Positions 46,297 through 56,679 of a DNA stretch of 64,000 nt are shown in pieces (the stretch's first letter is position 1; each line of letters starts with the position of its first letter). A program made the translations under genes and the position numbers. Source of the stretch: Curvibacter microcysteis (GTDB lineage Bacteria; Pseudomonadota; Gammaproteobacteria; Burkholderiales; Burkholderiaceae_C); assembly GCF_028649455.1 (NCBI RefSeq), contig NZ_JAQSIO010000003.1:248001-312000 (forward strand), given 5' to 3'. The notes under the pieces are model-generated. The model saw only the letters and a list, made by a program, of their open reading frames with translations. It did not search any database and was not told the DNA's origin.

Positions 46297-46474
46297 TTGT
46301 TGCTGAGGCATGCACCTCAGCGGCATGAATTCTAGGGCCCTCGCGATGGCCCCGTGGGTGCTGGGGGTGACAGCCCCCGGGGGCTGGCGTGGCCTGGGCC
46401 GGCATCGGTGCGGCCGAGGGGCCTGTCGCTGGGGCGGCATGGTGCGCAGGTGTCGGGGATAATGTCGGGTTGTC
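46297..46474. other. Divergent region between ribH and hrpA
   Basis: Together with the 95 bases between the riboswitch and ribH, this is the non-coding part of a 428-base gap. It holds the ribH promoter upstream of the riboswitch and, on the other strand, a GATAAT hexamer at 46458-46463 twelve bases before the hrpA start. Nothing else is evident. Confidence 0.5.
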
Positions 46475-49400
46475 TTGTCCCCACCGGTCCTGCCCTTGTC
46501 CACTGCCCCGCTCCAGATTGAATTCCCTGAATCGCTGCCTGTCTCGGGCAAACGCGAGGAGATCATGGCGGCGCTGGCCCAGCACCAGGTCATCATCGTC
46601 TGCGGTGAGACCGGCTCTGGCAAGACCACCCAGCTGCCCAAGATCGCGCTGGCCCTTGGGCGCGGCAAGCTCAACGCAGCACCAGGGCAAAAAGGCCAGC
46701 TGATCGGCCACACCCAGCCCCGCCGCATTGCCGCCAGCTCGGTGGCCAAGCGCATTGCCGAAGAGCTCAAGACCCCCTTGGGCGAGGTAGTGGGTTACAA
46801 GGTGCGCTTCCAGGACCGGCTGTCCAAGGACGCCTCGGTCAAGCTGATGACCGACGGTATCTTGCTGGCCGAGACCCAGACGGACCCGCTGCTCAAGGCC
46901 TACGACACCCTGATCATCGACGAGGCCCATGAGCGCAGCCTGAACATCGATTTCTTGCTGGGCTACCTGCGTCAGATCCTGCCGCGCCGTCCGGACCTCA
47001 AGGTGGTGGTCACTTCCGCCACCATCGACGCGAACCGCTTTGCCGAGCACTTTGCCTCGGCCAAGGGGCCCGCCCCGGTGATTTATGTGTCGGGCCGCAC
47101 CTTCCCGGTCGAGCAGCGTTATCGGCCCTTTGAAGAGTCACGCGACCACGGCCTGAACGAGGCCATTGCCGACGCGGTGGACGAGCTGTGGCAGGGCCGG
47201 GTGGGCGGGGATATCCTGGTCTTCTTGCCCGGCGAGCGCGAGATCCGCGAAGCCGCTGACCACTTGCGCGGCCACCTGGCCCATGTGCCGCACCTGCGCA
47301 GCGCCGAGGTCCTGCCGCTGTTCGCCCGCCTGTCCCAGCCCGAGCAGGACCGCATTTTTGACGGTCACACGGGCCGGCGCATCGTGTTGGCCACCAACGT
47401 GGCGGAAACCTCGCTCACGGTGCCCGGCATCCGTTACGTGGTCGATGCCGGCACCGCGCGCGTCAAGCGCTACAGCTTCCGCAGCAAGGTGGAGCAGCTG
47501 CTGGTCGAGCCCATCAGCCAGGCGGCCGCCAACCAGCGCGCCGGCCGCTGCGGTCGGGTGGCTGACGGCATTTGCATCCGCCTGTACGACGAAAAAGACT
47601 TCGCCGGCCGCCCGCGCTTCACCGACCCCGAAATCCTGCGCAGTTCGCTGGCCGGCGTGATCTTGCGCATGAAGTCCTTGCACCTGGGCGTGGTGGAGGA
47701 GTTCCCCTTCCTCGAAGCGCCATCCGGTCGGGCCATTGCCGATGGCTACCAACTGCTGTCCGAGCTGGGCGCGGTGGACGACGCCAACGAGTTGACCCCC
47801 ATGGGCCAGGAACTGGCCCGCCTGCCGCTGGACCCGCGCGTGGGCCGCATGATCATCGAGGCGCGCGAGCGCAATGCGCTCGAAGAGGTGCTGGTGATCG
47901 CCGCCGCCTTGTCGGTGCAGGATGTGCGCGACCGCCCCATGGAGGCTCAGGCGCAGGCCGACCAGGCGCATGCCAAGTGGGACGATGAGAAGAGCGAATT
48001 CAGCGGCTACATCCGCCTCTGGCAGTGGCTGGCCGACGCCAAGGGCGGTGCCATTGCCCTGACCAAGCGGGGCCAGGTCGCGCCACCACCGCCGCCCCAG
48101 CGCCGGGCCAGCGCGGCCGTTCTGCCGGTGGCGCAGCGCTTGCAGGCGCCGGCCATCATCGCGCCACCCGAGCCGGTGGCTGCCACCCACAAGCTGAGCA
48201 ACCGCCAATACGAGAACCTGCTGCGGCAGAACTTCATCAATGTGCGCCGCCTGCGCGAGTGGCGCGACATCCACAGCCAGTTGCTGACCGTGGTGACCGA
48301 GCACCGCTGGGTCATCAACCGCAACCCCGCCAGCTACGAGCAGATTCACCTGTCCATGCTGGCTGGCCTGCTGGGCAACGTGGGCTGGAAGATGGAGGAA
48401 GAAGCCCCCTCAGGCGAGTACCTGGGCGCGCGCGGCATCAAGTTCCACCGCCACCCTGGCGCCCACCTGCGCAAGAAGCCAGGGCGCTGGATTGTCTGCG
48501 CCGAGCTGGTGGAGACCACCCGCTTGTTCGGCCGCGGCATTGCCAACATCGAGCCCCAGTGGCTGGAGCAGATTGGCGGCCACCTGTTGAAGAAACAGAT
48601 GCTCGACCCGCACTGGGAAAAGCGCAGCGCCGAGGTCGTGGCCTATGAGCGCGCCACGCTTTACGGCCTGGTGGTCTACAGCGGCCGCCGCATCAGTTAT
48701 GGCCGCATCGACCAGGTGGCCGCGCGCGAGATCTTCATCCGCCAGGGCCTGGTCGAGGGTGAGTTCGAGACCCGCCTGCCCTTTCTGGCCGCCAACCAAA
48801 AACTGATCCGCCAGGTCGAGGACCTGGAGCACAAATCGCGCCGCCAGGACGTGCTGGTCGACGAAGAGCTGATCTACGCCTTCTACGACCAACTGCTGCC
48901 CGCCGACGTGTACAGCGGCGCCACGCTGGAGCATTGGTTCAAGGAGGCCTCGCGCCTCAACCCCAAGCTGCTGCAGCTGACCCGTGAAGAGCTGATGCGC
49001 CACGAGGCGGCCGGCATCACCACCAGCGCCTTCCCGCGCCATGTGCGCCTGGGCGGCGTGGATTGCGTGGCCACCTACCTGCACCAGCCCGGCGACGCCA
49101 AGGACGGTGTGACGGTGGATGTGCCGCTGTTCGTGCTCAACCAGGTCAATGAAGACCGCTGCGAGTGGCTGGTGCCCGGCATGCTCAAGGACAAGGTGCA
49201 GGCCTTGCTCAAAAGCCTGCCGCAAAAGCCGCGCGCCCGCCTGGTGCCGCTGCCCGAAAGCGCCACGCGCCTGACCGAGAAGCTCAACGAGCCCGCCGTG
49301 TTTGGCCATGGCAGCCTGACCGAAGCCTTGCTCAAGCTGGTGCGCGAGCAGGTGCAGCTGGATGTGAAGCGGGCCGACTTCAAGCTCGACATGCTGGCGC

Positions 49401-50488
49401 CGCACCTGTTCATGAACTTCCGCATCGTCGATGAGCACGGGCGGCAACTGGGCACGGGGCGCAACCTGGGCGCGCTCAAGGCGGAGCTGGGCTCCAAGGC
49501 ACGCGGGGCCTTCCAGGCCCTGGCGGGCCTCAAGGTGGCGGCGGCGCCCGCCCCTGCCGCGGCTGTGTCGACCGCTGCAGCGACCCAAGGCAAGAAGGCG
49601 GCCACGGCCGCTCCGCCGGCGGCGCCGGCGCGCAGTGCCGAGCAACGCTACACCGCCTGGACCTTTGGCGAGCTGCCCGAGCTGATGGAGATCCGCCGGG
49701 GCCAGCAGACCCTGATTGGCTTTCCCGCCCTGATCGATGGGGGTGACGCCGTCAGCATCGAGGTGTTTGACGAACCCGAGGTGGCGGCCACCAAGCACCG
49801 CGCCGGCCTGCGCCGCTTGTTCGCGCTGCAGATCAAGGACGCGCTCAAGTACCTCGAGAAAAACATCCCCGAGCTGCAAAAGATGGCCGTGGCCTTCATG
49901 CCCCTGGGCACGCAGGAGGAGTTGCGCGAGCAGATCCTGGACCTGGCGCTGGAGCGTGCCTTCTTGCTCGACCCGCTGCCCACGGACGAATACGCTTTCA
50001 AGCGCCGCATCGAGGAAGGGCGAGGGCGCCTCACCCTGATTGCCAATGAGGTCGCCCGCTTGGCCGGCACCATCCTGGTGGAGTACGCCGCTGCGGCGCG
50101 CAAGATCAAGGACAGCAAGAACGCCCCCGAGGCCAGCGCCGACTGCGCTCAGCAATTGCAGCGCTTGGTGCCCAAGAAGTTCCTGTCGCAAACCCCCTGG
50201 GGCCAATTGCAGCACTTTGCGCGCTACCTGAAGGCAATCACCTTGCGTTTGGACAAGTACCGGGCCGACCCGGCGCGTGACACCAGCCGTCTGGCCGAGT
50301 TGCGTCCGCAGGAGCAGCGTTACTGGCGCTTGGTGGCCGAACGCAAGGGCGTGGTGGACGCGCGCATGCAGGAGTTCCGCTGGCTGCTGGAGGAATTGCG
50401 CGTGAGCTTCTTTGCGCAGGAACTGCGCACGCCCCAGCCAGTCAGCGTCAAACGCCTGGACAAGGCCTGGGCGCAGATCAACAGCTGA
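46475..50488 (+). CDS. hrpA: ATP-dependent RNA helicase HrpA
   Basis: This very large DEAH-box helicase (about 1337 residues; E. coli HrpA is about 1300) has Walker A CGETGSGKTTQLPKI (about residue 43), the DEAH motif in TLIIDEAHERSLNIDFLLGY, SAT in VVVTSATIDANRFA, and motif VI QAAANQRAGRCGRVADGICI. The helicase-associated and OB domains and the long HrpA-specific C-terminal region follow. E. coli HrpA resolves stalled ribosomes and processes mRNA. An Ala/Pro-rich linker lies near residues 1020-1055. The start is uncertain: TTG 46475 is used here and TTG 46496 is an alternative. Confidence 0.95.
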   Translation: MSPPVLPLSTAPLQIEFPESLPVSGKREEIMAALAQHQVIIVCGETGSGKTTQLPKIALALGRGKLNAAPGQKGQLIGHTQPRRIAASSVAKRIAEELKTPLGEVVGYKVRFQDRLSKDASVKLMTDGILLAETQTDPLLKAYDTLIIDEAHERSLNIDFLLGYLRQILPRRPDLKVVVTSATIDANRFAEHFASAKGPAPVIYVSGRTFPVEQRYRPFEESRDHGLNEAIADAVDELWQGRVGGDILVFLPGEREIREAADHLRGHLAHVPHLRSAEVLPLFARLSQPEQDRIFDGHTGRRIVLATNVAETSLTVPGIRYVVDAGTARVKRYSFRSKVEQLLVEPISQAAANQRAGRCGRVADGICIRLYDEKDFAGRPRFTDPEILRSSLAGVILRMKSLHLGVVEEFPFLEAPSGRAIADGYQLLSELGAVDDANELTPMGQELARLPLDPRVGRMIIEARERNALEEVLVIAAALSVQDVRDRPMEAQAQADQAHAKWDDEKSEFSGYIRLWQWLADAKGGAIALTKRGQVAPPPPPQRRASAAVLPVAQRLQAPAIIAPPEPVAATHKLSNRQYENLLRQNFINVRRLREWRDIHSQLLTVVTEHRWVINRNPASYEQIHLSMLAGLLGNVGWKMEEEAPSGEYLGARGIKFHRHPGAHLRKKPGRWIVCAELVETTRLFGRGIANIEPQWLEQIGGHLLKKQMLDPHWEKRSAEVVAYERATLYGLVVYSGRRISYGRIDQVAAREIFIRQGLVEGEFETRLPFLAANQKLIRQVEDLEHKSRRQDVLVDEELIYAFYDQLLPADVYSGATLEHWFKEASRLNPKLLQLTREELMRHEAAGITTSAFPRHVRLGGVDCVATYLHQPGDAKDGVTVDVPLFVLNQVNEDRCEWLVPGMLKDKVQALLKSLPQKPRARLVPLPESATRLTEKLNEPAVFGHGSLTEALLKLVREQVQLDVKRADFKLDMLAPHLFMNFRIVDEHGRQLGTGRNLGALKAELGSKARGAFQALAGLKVAAAPAPAAAVSTAAATQGKKAATAAPPAAPARSAEQRYTAWTFGELPELMEIRRGQQTLIGFPALIDGGDAVSIEVFDEPEVAATKHRAGLRRLFALQIKDALKYLEKNIPELQKMAVAFMPLGTQEELREQILDLALERAFLLDPLPTDEYAFKRRIEEGRGRLTLIANEVARLAGTILVEYAAAARKIKDSKNAPEASADCAQQLQRLVPKKFLSQTPWGQLQHFARYLKAITLRLDKYRADPARDTSRLAELRPQEQRYWRLVAERKGVVDARMQEFRWLLEELRVSFFAQELRTPQPVSVKRLDKAWAQINS

Positions 50489-50663
50489 GTCCCCAGGCGC
50501 GGCGATGTCCGATCCAATGGGTATCGTGTGATGGGGCCCTGGCTGCTGGTTTGCAGCCCCAAGCCCGGGGCTGCCGTCGGTCACCCAGGCGACCTGAGGC
50601 CCCCGGAGCTTCCCCGATGTGCGTGAGCAGGGGGGCTTGTAAGCTGAGCCTCAAGGAGACCTC

Positions 50664-52352
50664 ATGCGACCGCACTACAAGTTCTGGCCCAAACGCCTAC
50701 CGCACGCCATCACCCCGCCTGCCACACCGCTGTGGGACAACCTGGCCGTCAGCGCCAAGCGCTACCCCGACAAGGCGGCTTTGGTCTTCTTGGGGCGCCG
50801 GTACCCTTATGCCGAGTTGATGGCCCAGGTCGAGCAGCTTGCGGCCCGGCTGCATGCGCTGGGTGTGCGCCGGGGGGACCGCGTGCTGCTCAGCATGCAG
50901 AACTGCCCGCAATTGGTGATCGCGCATTTCGCGATCCTGCGCGCCAACGCGGTGGTGGTGCCCGTCAACCCCATGAACCGGGCCGAAGAGCTCAAACACT
51001 ACATCGTCGACCCTGACGCCAAGGTGGCCTTCACCACGGGGGACCTGGCGGGCGAGCTGGCCCGCGCCAGCAACGCCTTGCCCGAGGCGCAGCGCCTGCA
51101 GCACCTGATCGTGACGCAATTCACCGACGGTTTTGATCCCACACAGATGCAGGGCGAAACCCTGCCTGCGGCTTGGGAGTCCTGGCTGCTGACCCAGCAC
51201 GCACTGCCCACCCTGGAGGGCGGTCAAGTCAGCAGCTGGAGCGAGGCGGTGCAGGGCCAAGGCCCAGCGCCCGAACCCTCGACGTGCGGGACGGACATGG
51301 CCCTGCTGCCTTACACCAGTGGCACGACGGGCCTGCCCAAGGGGTGCATCCACATCCATTCGAGCATCATGCACAACGCCGTGGCGGGCAGCCTGTGGGG
51401 CACGGCCACGCCCGAAAGTGTGGTCCTGTGCGTGGTGCCCATGTTCCATATCACGGGCATGGTCAGTGTGATGCACACCACGATCTACACCGGGGGCACG
51501 CTGGTTCTGATGCCGCGCTGGGACCGCGATTTGGCCGGGCGTTTGATCTCGCGTTACAAGGTGTCGAACTGGACCAACATCCCCACCATGGTGATTGACT
51601 TGCTGGCCAGCCCGCACTTTGCCAGCTACGACCTCTCGTCCCTGGTCTACATCGGCGGCGGCGGGGCGGCCATGCCCCAGGCCGTGGCCCAGCGCCTGCT
51701 GGAGAACTATGGCCTGCGCTATGTCGAAGGCTATGGCCTGACTGAAACCTCGGCCCCCTCGCACACCAACCCGGTGGATGCGCCCAAGCAGCAGTGCCTG
51801 GGCATTCCGTTCATGAGCACCGAGGCCCGCGTCATCGACCCTGACACCTTGCAAGAGCTGCCCCAGGGCGAGGCCGGTGAAATCGTGATCCACGGCCCCG
51901 AGGTGTTCCAGGGCTATTGGAAGCGACCCGACGCCACGGCCAGTGCCTTCATCGAGCTCGAGGGCAAGCGCTTCTTCCGCTCGGGGGACATGGGGCGGGT
52001 TGATGAGGACGGTTACTTCTTCATGACCGACCGGCTCAAGCGCATGATCAATGCCTCGGGCTTCAAGGTCTGGCCGGCCGAGGTGGAGGCCTTGATGTTT
52101 CGCCACCCGGCCATCCAGGAGGCTTGCATCATCTCCACCAAAGACGCGTACCGGGGGGAGTCGGTCAAAGCCGTGGTGGTGCTACGGGCCAGCCACGCCC
52201 ATGTGACCGAGGCCGAGATCATTGACTGGTGCCGCGAGAACATGGCCGTCTACAAGGTGCCGCGCGTGGTGCAGTTCGTGCAGGCCCTGCCCAAGAGCGG
52301 CAGCGGCAAGGTCATGTGGCGAGCCTTGCAGGAGGCCGAGCCAAGCCCCTGA
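50664..52352 (+). CDS. Long-chain acyl-CoA synthetase (AMP-dependent ligase)
   Basis: This 562-residue adenylate-forming ligase activates a carboxylic acid to acyl-CoA via acyl-AMP. The signature LLPYTSGTTGLPKGCIHIHS (about residues 213-232) is the P-loop, VEGYGLTETSAPSHTNPVDA lies near residue 355, and the hinge is DRLKRMINASGFKVWPAEVE. The C-terminal catalytic Lys lies in KSGSGKVMWRAL. The family is broad, and substrate chain length or aromaticity cannot be read from sequence. AAGGAGA precedes the ATG. It ends in the terminator at 52379-52402 and could supply acyl-CoA to the beta-oxidation enzymes 30 kb away. Confidence 0.9.
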   Translation: MRPHYKFWPKRLPHAITPPATPLWDNLAVSAKRYPDKAALVFLGRRYPYAELMAQVEQLAARLHALGVRRGDRVLLSMQNCPQLVIAHFAILRANAVVVPVNPMNRAEELKHYIVDPDAKVAFTTGDLAGELARASNALPEAQRLQHLIVTQFTDGFDPTQMQGETLPAAWESWLLTQHALPTLEGGQVSSWSEAVQGQGPAPEPSTCGTDMALLPYTSGTTGLPKGCIHIHSSIMHNAVAGSLWGTATPESVVLCVVPMFHITGMVSVMHTTIYTGGTLVLMPRWDRDLAGRLISRYKVSNWTNIPTMVIDLLASPHFASYDLSSLVYIGGGGAAMPQAVAQRLLENYGLRYVEGYGLTETSAPSHTNPVDAPKQQCLGIPFMSTEARVIDPDTLQELPQGEAGEIVIHGPEVFQGYWKRPDATASAFIELEGKRFFRSGDMGRVDEDGYFFMTDRLKRMINASGFKVWPAEVEALMFRHPAIQEACIISTKDAYRGESVKAVVVLRASHAHVTEAEIIDWCRENMAVYKVPRVVQFVQALPKSGSGKVMWRALQEAEPSP

Positions 52353-52378
52353 GTCGGCCCCCTCAACACCCAAGCAGC

Positions 52379-52402
52379 AGCCGGGCGTGTCCCGGCTTTT
52401 TT
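52379..52402 (+). terminator. Rho-independent terminator of the acyl-CoA synthetase gene
   Basis: AGCCGGG and CCCGGCT form a 7-bp stem with a 5-base loop followed by six T residues. Confidence 0.85.
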
Positions 52403-52590
52403 GCGTCTGAGTCCAGGCATTCCTCCTTATAAATGGTAAATAAAATCACTTTACAGGATTGAATAAATCAATAAAATCATAAATATCAAATCAATTCGGC
52501 ACAAAAAAGCTTTCGTACGTCAGCGAACTCATCTTCGCTGCGGGCTCGGTATCAAGGAAGATCCACGAGCCTTCACCTTTTGAGGCCACC

Positions 52591-54198
52591 ATGACCCTGT
52601 CCAACACCACCATTCGCACCCGTTTCGTCCTCCTGTTGGGGGTGTTTGTTCTGGGATTTGGCCTGTGTGCAGGGTGGTCTTTCCACACCCTCAATGAACT
52701 GAAGGTCAACGGCCCGCTGTACCAGCGCATCGTCCAGAGCAAGGACCTGGTGGCGGATGTCTTGCCGCCGCCCTTGTACGTGCTGGAGCCTTATCTCGTC
52801 ACCCTGCAGTTCGCCGACACGTCCGGGGCGGCTGAGCAAGCCGCGCTGCGCCAGCGCATGGAGGCCTTGCGCAAAGACTATGACAAGCGGCGCCAGTATT
52901 GGCAGCAGGCCCAACTGGAGCCCGACTTGGCTCGCTTGATTCTGGAACAGGCCCATGTGCCGGCCCTGCAAATTTTCAGCCTGTTCGAATCTCAGTTGTT
53001 CCCTGCAGTGCAGCGTTCGGACGCTGCCGCGGTGACGGCGGCCACGGCCGAAATCCGGCGCGCCTATGAAGCGCATCGCCAGGTCATTGACCAGGTGGTG
53101 GTGCGAGTCAATGAGCGTGCAGCCCGCGATGAGCAGGATGCCGAGCGCAACATTGCCCAGGCCACCGGCTGGGCCCTGGGCATGGTGCTGCTGTCCGTGC
53201 TGGCCAGCATTGGCGTGGCGGTGTTCATCATCCGCAGCATCACCGGCCCCCTGACCCTGGCCATGGGGGTGGCCGATCGGGTGGCTGAAGGCGATTTGAC
53301 ACAAAACATCGAGGTTCGCGGCCGCGACGAAACTGCCCGCTTGTTGGGGGCGCTGCGCCGCATGCAGGACAGCCTGTTGCACACCGTCAGCACCGTGCGC
53401 CGCAATGCCCGCCAGGTGGCGGCGGCCAGCGGCGAAATCGCCACGGGCAACCACGACCTCAGCGAGCGCACCGAGCGCCAGGCCTCGGCCTTGCAGGAAA
53501 CCGCTGCGTCGATGGAAGAACTGGACTCAACCGTCAAAAAGAACGCGGCCAATGCCCACCACGCCCACGGCTTGGCGGACACAGCCAGCCAGGTGGCTCT
53601 GAAGGGCAGCCATGTCATGGGGCAGGTGGTCAGCACCATGCAGGGGATCAACGACAGCTCGCACCGCATTGCGGACATCATTGGTGTCATCGATGGCATC
53701 GCCTTCCAGACCAACATCCTGGCCCTCAACGCTGCGGTGGAGGCTGCGCGCGCCGGTGAGCAAGGCCGGGGCTTTGCCGTGGTGGCCAGCGAGGTGCGCA
53801 ACCTCGCCCAGCGCAGCGCGGCCGCCGCCAAGGAGATCAACACCCTGATCACCGACAGTGTGGCGCGGGTTGAAGATGGCAGCCGTTTGGTGGGCCAAGC
53901 TGGGCGCACCATGGAAGAGGTGGTGGCGGCCATCCAAAACGTGAGCACCATCGTCAGTGAGATCAGCGTGGCCAGTGCTGAGCAAAGTGCCGGCGTGAGC
54001 CAAGTCGGCTTGGCCATCACCCAGATGGATCAGGTGACTCAGCAAAACGCCGCACTGGTCGAGGAAAGTGCCGCAGCCGCGCAGGGCTTACAAGCGCAAG
54101 CCCATGACCTGGTGTCGGCGGTGTCGGTGTTTGTCCTGCCCTCGGAGTCGGTGCCCAACGGGCTGGGGCGGCATGTGCCGGCGGGGCTGCTGGCCTGA
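52591..54198 (+). CDS. Methyl-accepting chemotaxis protein (first of two)
   Basis: This 535-residue chemoreceptor has an N-terminal transmembrane segment (about residues 12-32), a periplasmic four-helix-bundle-like domain to about 190, a second transmembrane segment (about 192-212), a HAMP domain and a class 36H-like signalling domain. The conserved hairpin tip is [30 protein letters not shown] (about residues 370-400) with QRSAAAAKEI. Methylation-helix glutamates flank it (QETAASMEELDSTV). Ligand unknown. Upstream lies a 150-base AT-rich segment that differs from the genome average and holds the promoter. No other che genes are in the immediate vicinity. Confidence 0.94.
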   Translation: MTLSNTTIRTRFVLLLGVFVLGFGLCAGWSFHTLNELKVNGPLYQRIVQSKDLVADVLPPPLYVLEPYLVTLQFADTSGAAEQAALRQRMEALRKDYDKRRQYWQQAQLEPDLARLILEQAHVPALQIFSLFESQLFPAVQRSDAAAVTAATAEIRRAYEAHRQVIDQVVVRVNERAARDEQDAERNIAQATGWALGMVLLSVLASIGVAVFIIRSITGPLTLAMGVADRVAEGDLTQNIEVRGRDETARLLGALRRMQDSLLHTVSTVRRNARQVAAASGEIATGNHDLSERTERQASALQETAASMEELDSTVKKNAANAHHAHGLADTASQVALKGSHVMGQVVSTMQGINDSSHRIADIIGVIDGIAFQTNILALNAAVEAARAGEQGRGFAVVASEVRNLAQRSAAAAKEINTLITDSVARVEDGSRLVGQAGRTMEEVVAAIQNVSTIVSEISVASAEQSAGVSQVGLAITQMDQVTQQNAALVEESAAAAQGLQAQAHDLVSAVSVFVLPSESVPNGLGRHVPAGLLA

Positions 54199-54254
54199 GG
54201 GCGCGTGGGCCTGCAAAGCGCTTGCTGATGCGTTTGCTTAAATGGCAGGCAGTG

Positions 54255-54350
54255 CAAGTACTGTCTTTTGAAATCAAGGACTTAGCGTGGCCTTCAACGC
54301 CCTGGGCACGGCTTGTCCACAAGCTTGTCCCAGGCTGACGGGGAGAACTG
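54255..54350 (+). repeat. Direct repeat copy A with DnaA-box-like TTGTCCACA
   Basis: This copy has a conserved AATCAAGGACTTAG at 54272-54285, an 18-base variable part, and a 47-base block GGGCACGGCTTGTCCACAAG... to GGGGAGAACTG. TTGTCCACA at 54313-54321 differs from the DnaA box TTATCCACA at one position, and a second, weaker TTGTCCCAG follows at 54325-54333. Confidence 0.75.
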
Positions 54351-54491
54351 GGCCCGCTTTCCAGGTCCCGCCTCGATCACCAGTGCCAACCTGATGTGGG
54401 GGCTTCGATCTGCTCCCCGTCGGCGTCTTTGGGCACTTGGAGCCCCGGTCAGGGCGTCGAAAGTTGTCCCCTGCCTAAAAATGAGGCGCTT

Positions 54492-54587
54492 TAAGCATTG
54501 TTCTTGTGAATCAAGGACTTAGACCCTTGTTCCGCTGAGAGGGCACGGCTTGTCCACAAGTTTGTCCACGCTGACCGGGGAGAACTG
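54492..54587 (+). repeat. Direct repeat copy B with DnaA-box-like TTGTCCACA
   Basis: The same elements as copy A occur with identical spacing, exactly 237 bases downstream: AATCAAGGACTTAG at 54509-54522 and the GGGCACGGCTTGTCCACAAG block at 54541-54587. TTGTCCACA lies at 54550-54558 and TTGTCCACG at 54562-54570. Confidence 0.75.
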
Positions 54588-54951
54588 CGGGTTGCCTGGC
54601 GACGAAGGGCCGCCTGCCGTCACGAAGCCTGTCGATGCCCCATGGCGGTGCATTTTTCATGGATGAGCCATCGTGCTTGGCGATGACAGCCTCTGATTTG
54701 GGCGAGGTCGGTACCCAGTGAGCTTGAGGGCGGCTTGTTGAGAAAATCCTTACAAATCAAACAGCTCCAAGTCTGCCTGGCGGCACATGGACCACGCTAT
54801 CGCCGGTTGAATCAGCAGCTCCGCGCCATCAATCCACCATTCACTCTGATGAATTGACCGTCAGTATGGTAAATACCCTGACATGAGAATGGACATAATT
54901 TGTAACTAAGTACACTGATTTTCAGTCTCTCTCACCTTTGGAGCCTCGCGC

Positions 54952-56607
54952 ATGTCTGCCATTCTGTCTCTGGATCCCAAGCGCCCGCCCGAACCGATTC
55001 GCCGCCGCGAATCCGACCCAGGCTTCTTTCGCTACCACGGGATTTGGGCACCTGGGGTGCGCTTGTTTCGCAAGCTGCGTTTCGCGTCCAAGGCCTTGAT
55101 CATCTCCTTGGCCTTTTTGCTGCCTCTGCTGGGCCTGCTGGCCTGGCAACTGGACACCCACACCCAAACAGCCCTGGAGGCCCGCCAGAACGCCACCCGG
55201 CAACATGTGGAAATCGCCCATGGCCTGATGGTCTGGGCCCATCGACAAGAAGTCGCTGGTCAGATCAGCCGCGAGCAAGCCCAGGGCATGGCCAAGCAGG
55301 CCATCAGTGAGTTGCGCTACGACAAAAACGAGTATTTCTGGATCAACGACCTGCATCCGCATGTGGTCATGCACCCTTACAAGCCGGAGCTCAATGGCAA
55401 AGACGTGTCGGACTTGAAGGACCCCAATGGCCTGGCCCTGTTCAAAGCCTTTGTGGCCGTGGTCAAAGCCAAGGGCGAGGGCTTTGTCAATTACCAGTGG
55501 CCCAAGCCGGGGCTGGACCATCCGGTCGACAAGATCAGCTATGTCAAAGGCTTTGAGCCCTGGGGCTGGGTGGTGGGTTCAGGCATTTACGTCGATGACT
55601 TGCGCGCTGACACCCAGCGTTTGCTGGTGTTGAACGTGTCGATCACCGTGGCGGCGGTGCTGTTTGCCGGCTACCTGTTCCTGAGCTTTTACCGCGTGAT
55701 GGATGGGGGGCTGAAGGAGACCCGCCGCCACCTGCGCGCCATGACCGAGGGCGATTTGACGACCTCGCCGTCCCCCTGGGGCCGCGATGAGGCGGCGCAA
55801 CTGATGCTGGAGCTGCGCCACATGCAGCGCTCTTTGCGCGACATGGTGACCCAGGTGCGCCAATCCAGCGATCAGATCGTGCATTCCAGCAACGAAGTGG
55901 CCTCGGGCTCCATGGACTTGTCGTCCCGCACCGAGCAGGCCGCCGCCAGCCTGGAGCAGTCGGCGGCTTCGATGGAGCAAATCTCAGCCACGGTCAACGT
56001 CACGCATGGCAACACGGATGAAGCCTCGCGTGTGGCGCGCCAGAATGCCCAGTCCGCCACCCATGGCGGTCAGGTGATGGGGGAGGTGGTGCTCACCATG
56101 GATCAGATCCGAAGCTCGTCCAACCGCATCGCCGAAATCATAAGCACCATCGACGGGATTGCGTTTCAGACCAACATCCTGGCCTTGAATGCGGCGGTGG
56201 AAGCCGCGCGTGCGGGCGAGCAGGGCCGGGGCTTTGCGGTGGTGGCGGGTGAGGTGCGCATGCTGGCCCAGCGCAGCGCCGAGGCGGCACGCGAGATCAA
56301 GTCCCTCATCGGCACCAGCGTGGAGCAGGTGGAGCTGGGCACCAGCGTGGTCCGGCGCGCGGGCAGCACGATCGAAGACATCGTCAGTTCGGCCCAACGC
56401 GTCAATGCCTTGCTGGATGAAATCTCCTCGGGTTCGCGGGAGCAAAGCCTGGGCGTCAACCAAGTGGGCCAAGCCCTGCAGGAGCTGGACCGCATGACCC
56501 AGCAAAACGCGGCTTTGGTGGAGCAAACCGCAGCTGCCTCGGCGGCCATGCGCGAGCAAGCCACCCATTTGTCGACCCAGGTGGCGCGCTTTCGCTTGCC
56601 CGTTTGA
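54952..56607 (+). CDS. Methyl-accepting chemotaxis protein with single Cache domain (second of two)
   Basis: This 551-residue receptor has a basic N-terminal tail of about 40 residues, a transmembrane segment (about 47-67), then a periplasmic sCache_2-type domain ([20 protein letters not shown], and [11 protein letters not shown] with a [13 protein letters not shown] end) to about residue 220. A second transmembrane segment, a HAMP domain and a signalling domain with [20 protein letters not shown] and [14 protein letters not shown] follow. sCache_2 receptors often bind small organic acids. GGAG lies before the ATG. The potassium-channel gene follows 72 bases later. Confidence 0.94.
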   Translation: MSAILSLDPKRPPEPIRRRESDPGFFRYHGIWAPGVRLFRKLRFASKALIISLAFLLPLLGLLAWQLDTHTQTALEARQNATRQHVEIAHGLMVWAHRQEVAGQISREQAQGMAKQAISELRYDKNEYFWINDLHPHVVMHPYKPELNGKDVSDLKDPNGLALFKAFVAVVKAKGEGFVNYQWPKPGLDHPVDKISYVKGFEPWGWVVGSGIYVDDLRADTQRLLVLNVSITVAAVLFAGYLFLSFYRVMDGGLKETRRHLRAMTEGDLTTSPSPWGRDEAAQLMLELRHMQRSLRDMVTQVRQSSDQIVHSSNEVASGSMDLSSRTEQAAASLEQSAASMEQISATVNVTHGNTDEASRVARQNAQSATHGGQVMGEVVLTMDQIRSSSNRIAEIISTIDGIAFQTNILALNAAVEAARAGEQGRGFAVVAGEVRMLAQRSAEAAREIKSLIGTSVEQVELGTSVVRRAGSTIEDIVSSAQRVNALLDEISSGSREQSLGVNQVGQALQELDRMTQQNAALVEQTAAASAAMREQATHLSTQVARFRLPV

Positions 56608-56679
56608 ACGGGTGTGGTTTCGCGCCCGGGCGGTGGTGGCCGTGCGGAAGCCGGTTGCGGGCGCCCCTACACTTCGACC

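Larger units (their letters stand above)
54199..54951. other. 753-base non-coding region between two chemoreceptor genes
   Basis: No gene with coding character is visible here. The region contains two copies of a 95-bp direct repeat spaced by 237 bases (54255-54350 and 54492-54587) with DnaA-box-like sequences. After the repeats comes a GC-rich stretch without features, then an AT-rich part (54840-54945) that should hold the promoter of the second chemoreceptor gene. Confidence 0.7.

Noticed and set aside
48410-50584. Minus-strand open frame of 724 codons antisense to hrpA
   Set aside because: Antisense shadow of the HrpA C-terminal region, without any recognisable domain.
54861-54905. Possible sigma-28 promoter before the second chemoreceptor gene (TAAA and GGACATAA)
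   Set aside because: The spacer is 17 instead of about 15 bases and the -10 matches only 5 of 8 positions. The shared ATGGTAAATA upstream of both chemoreceptor genes is too short to interpret.
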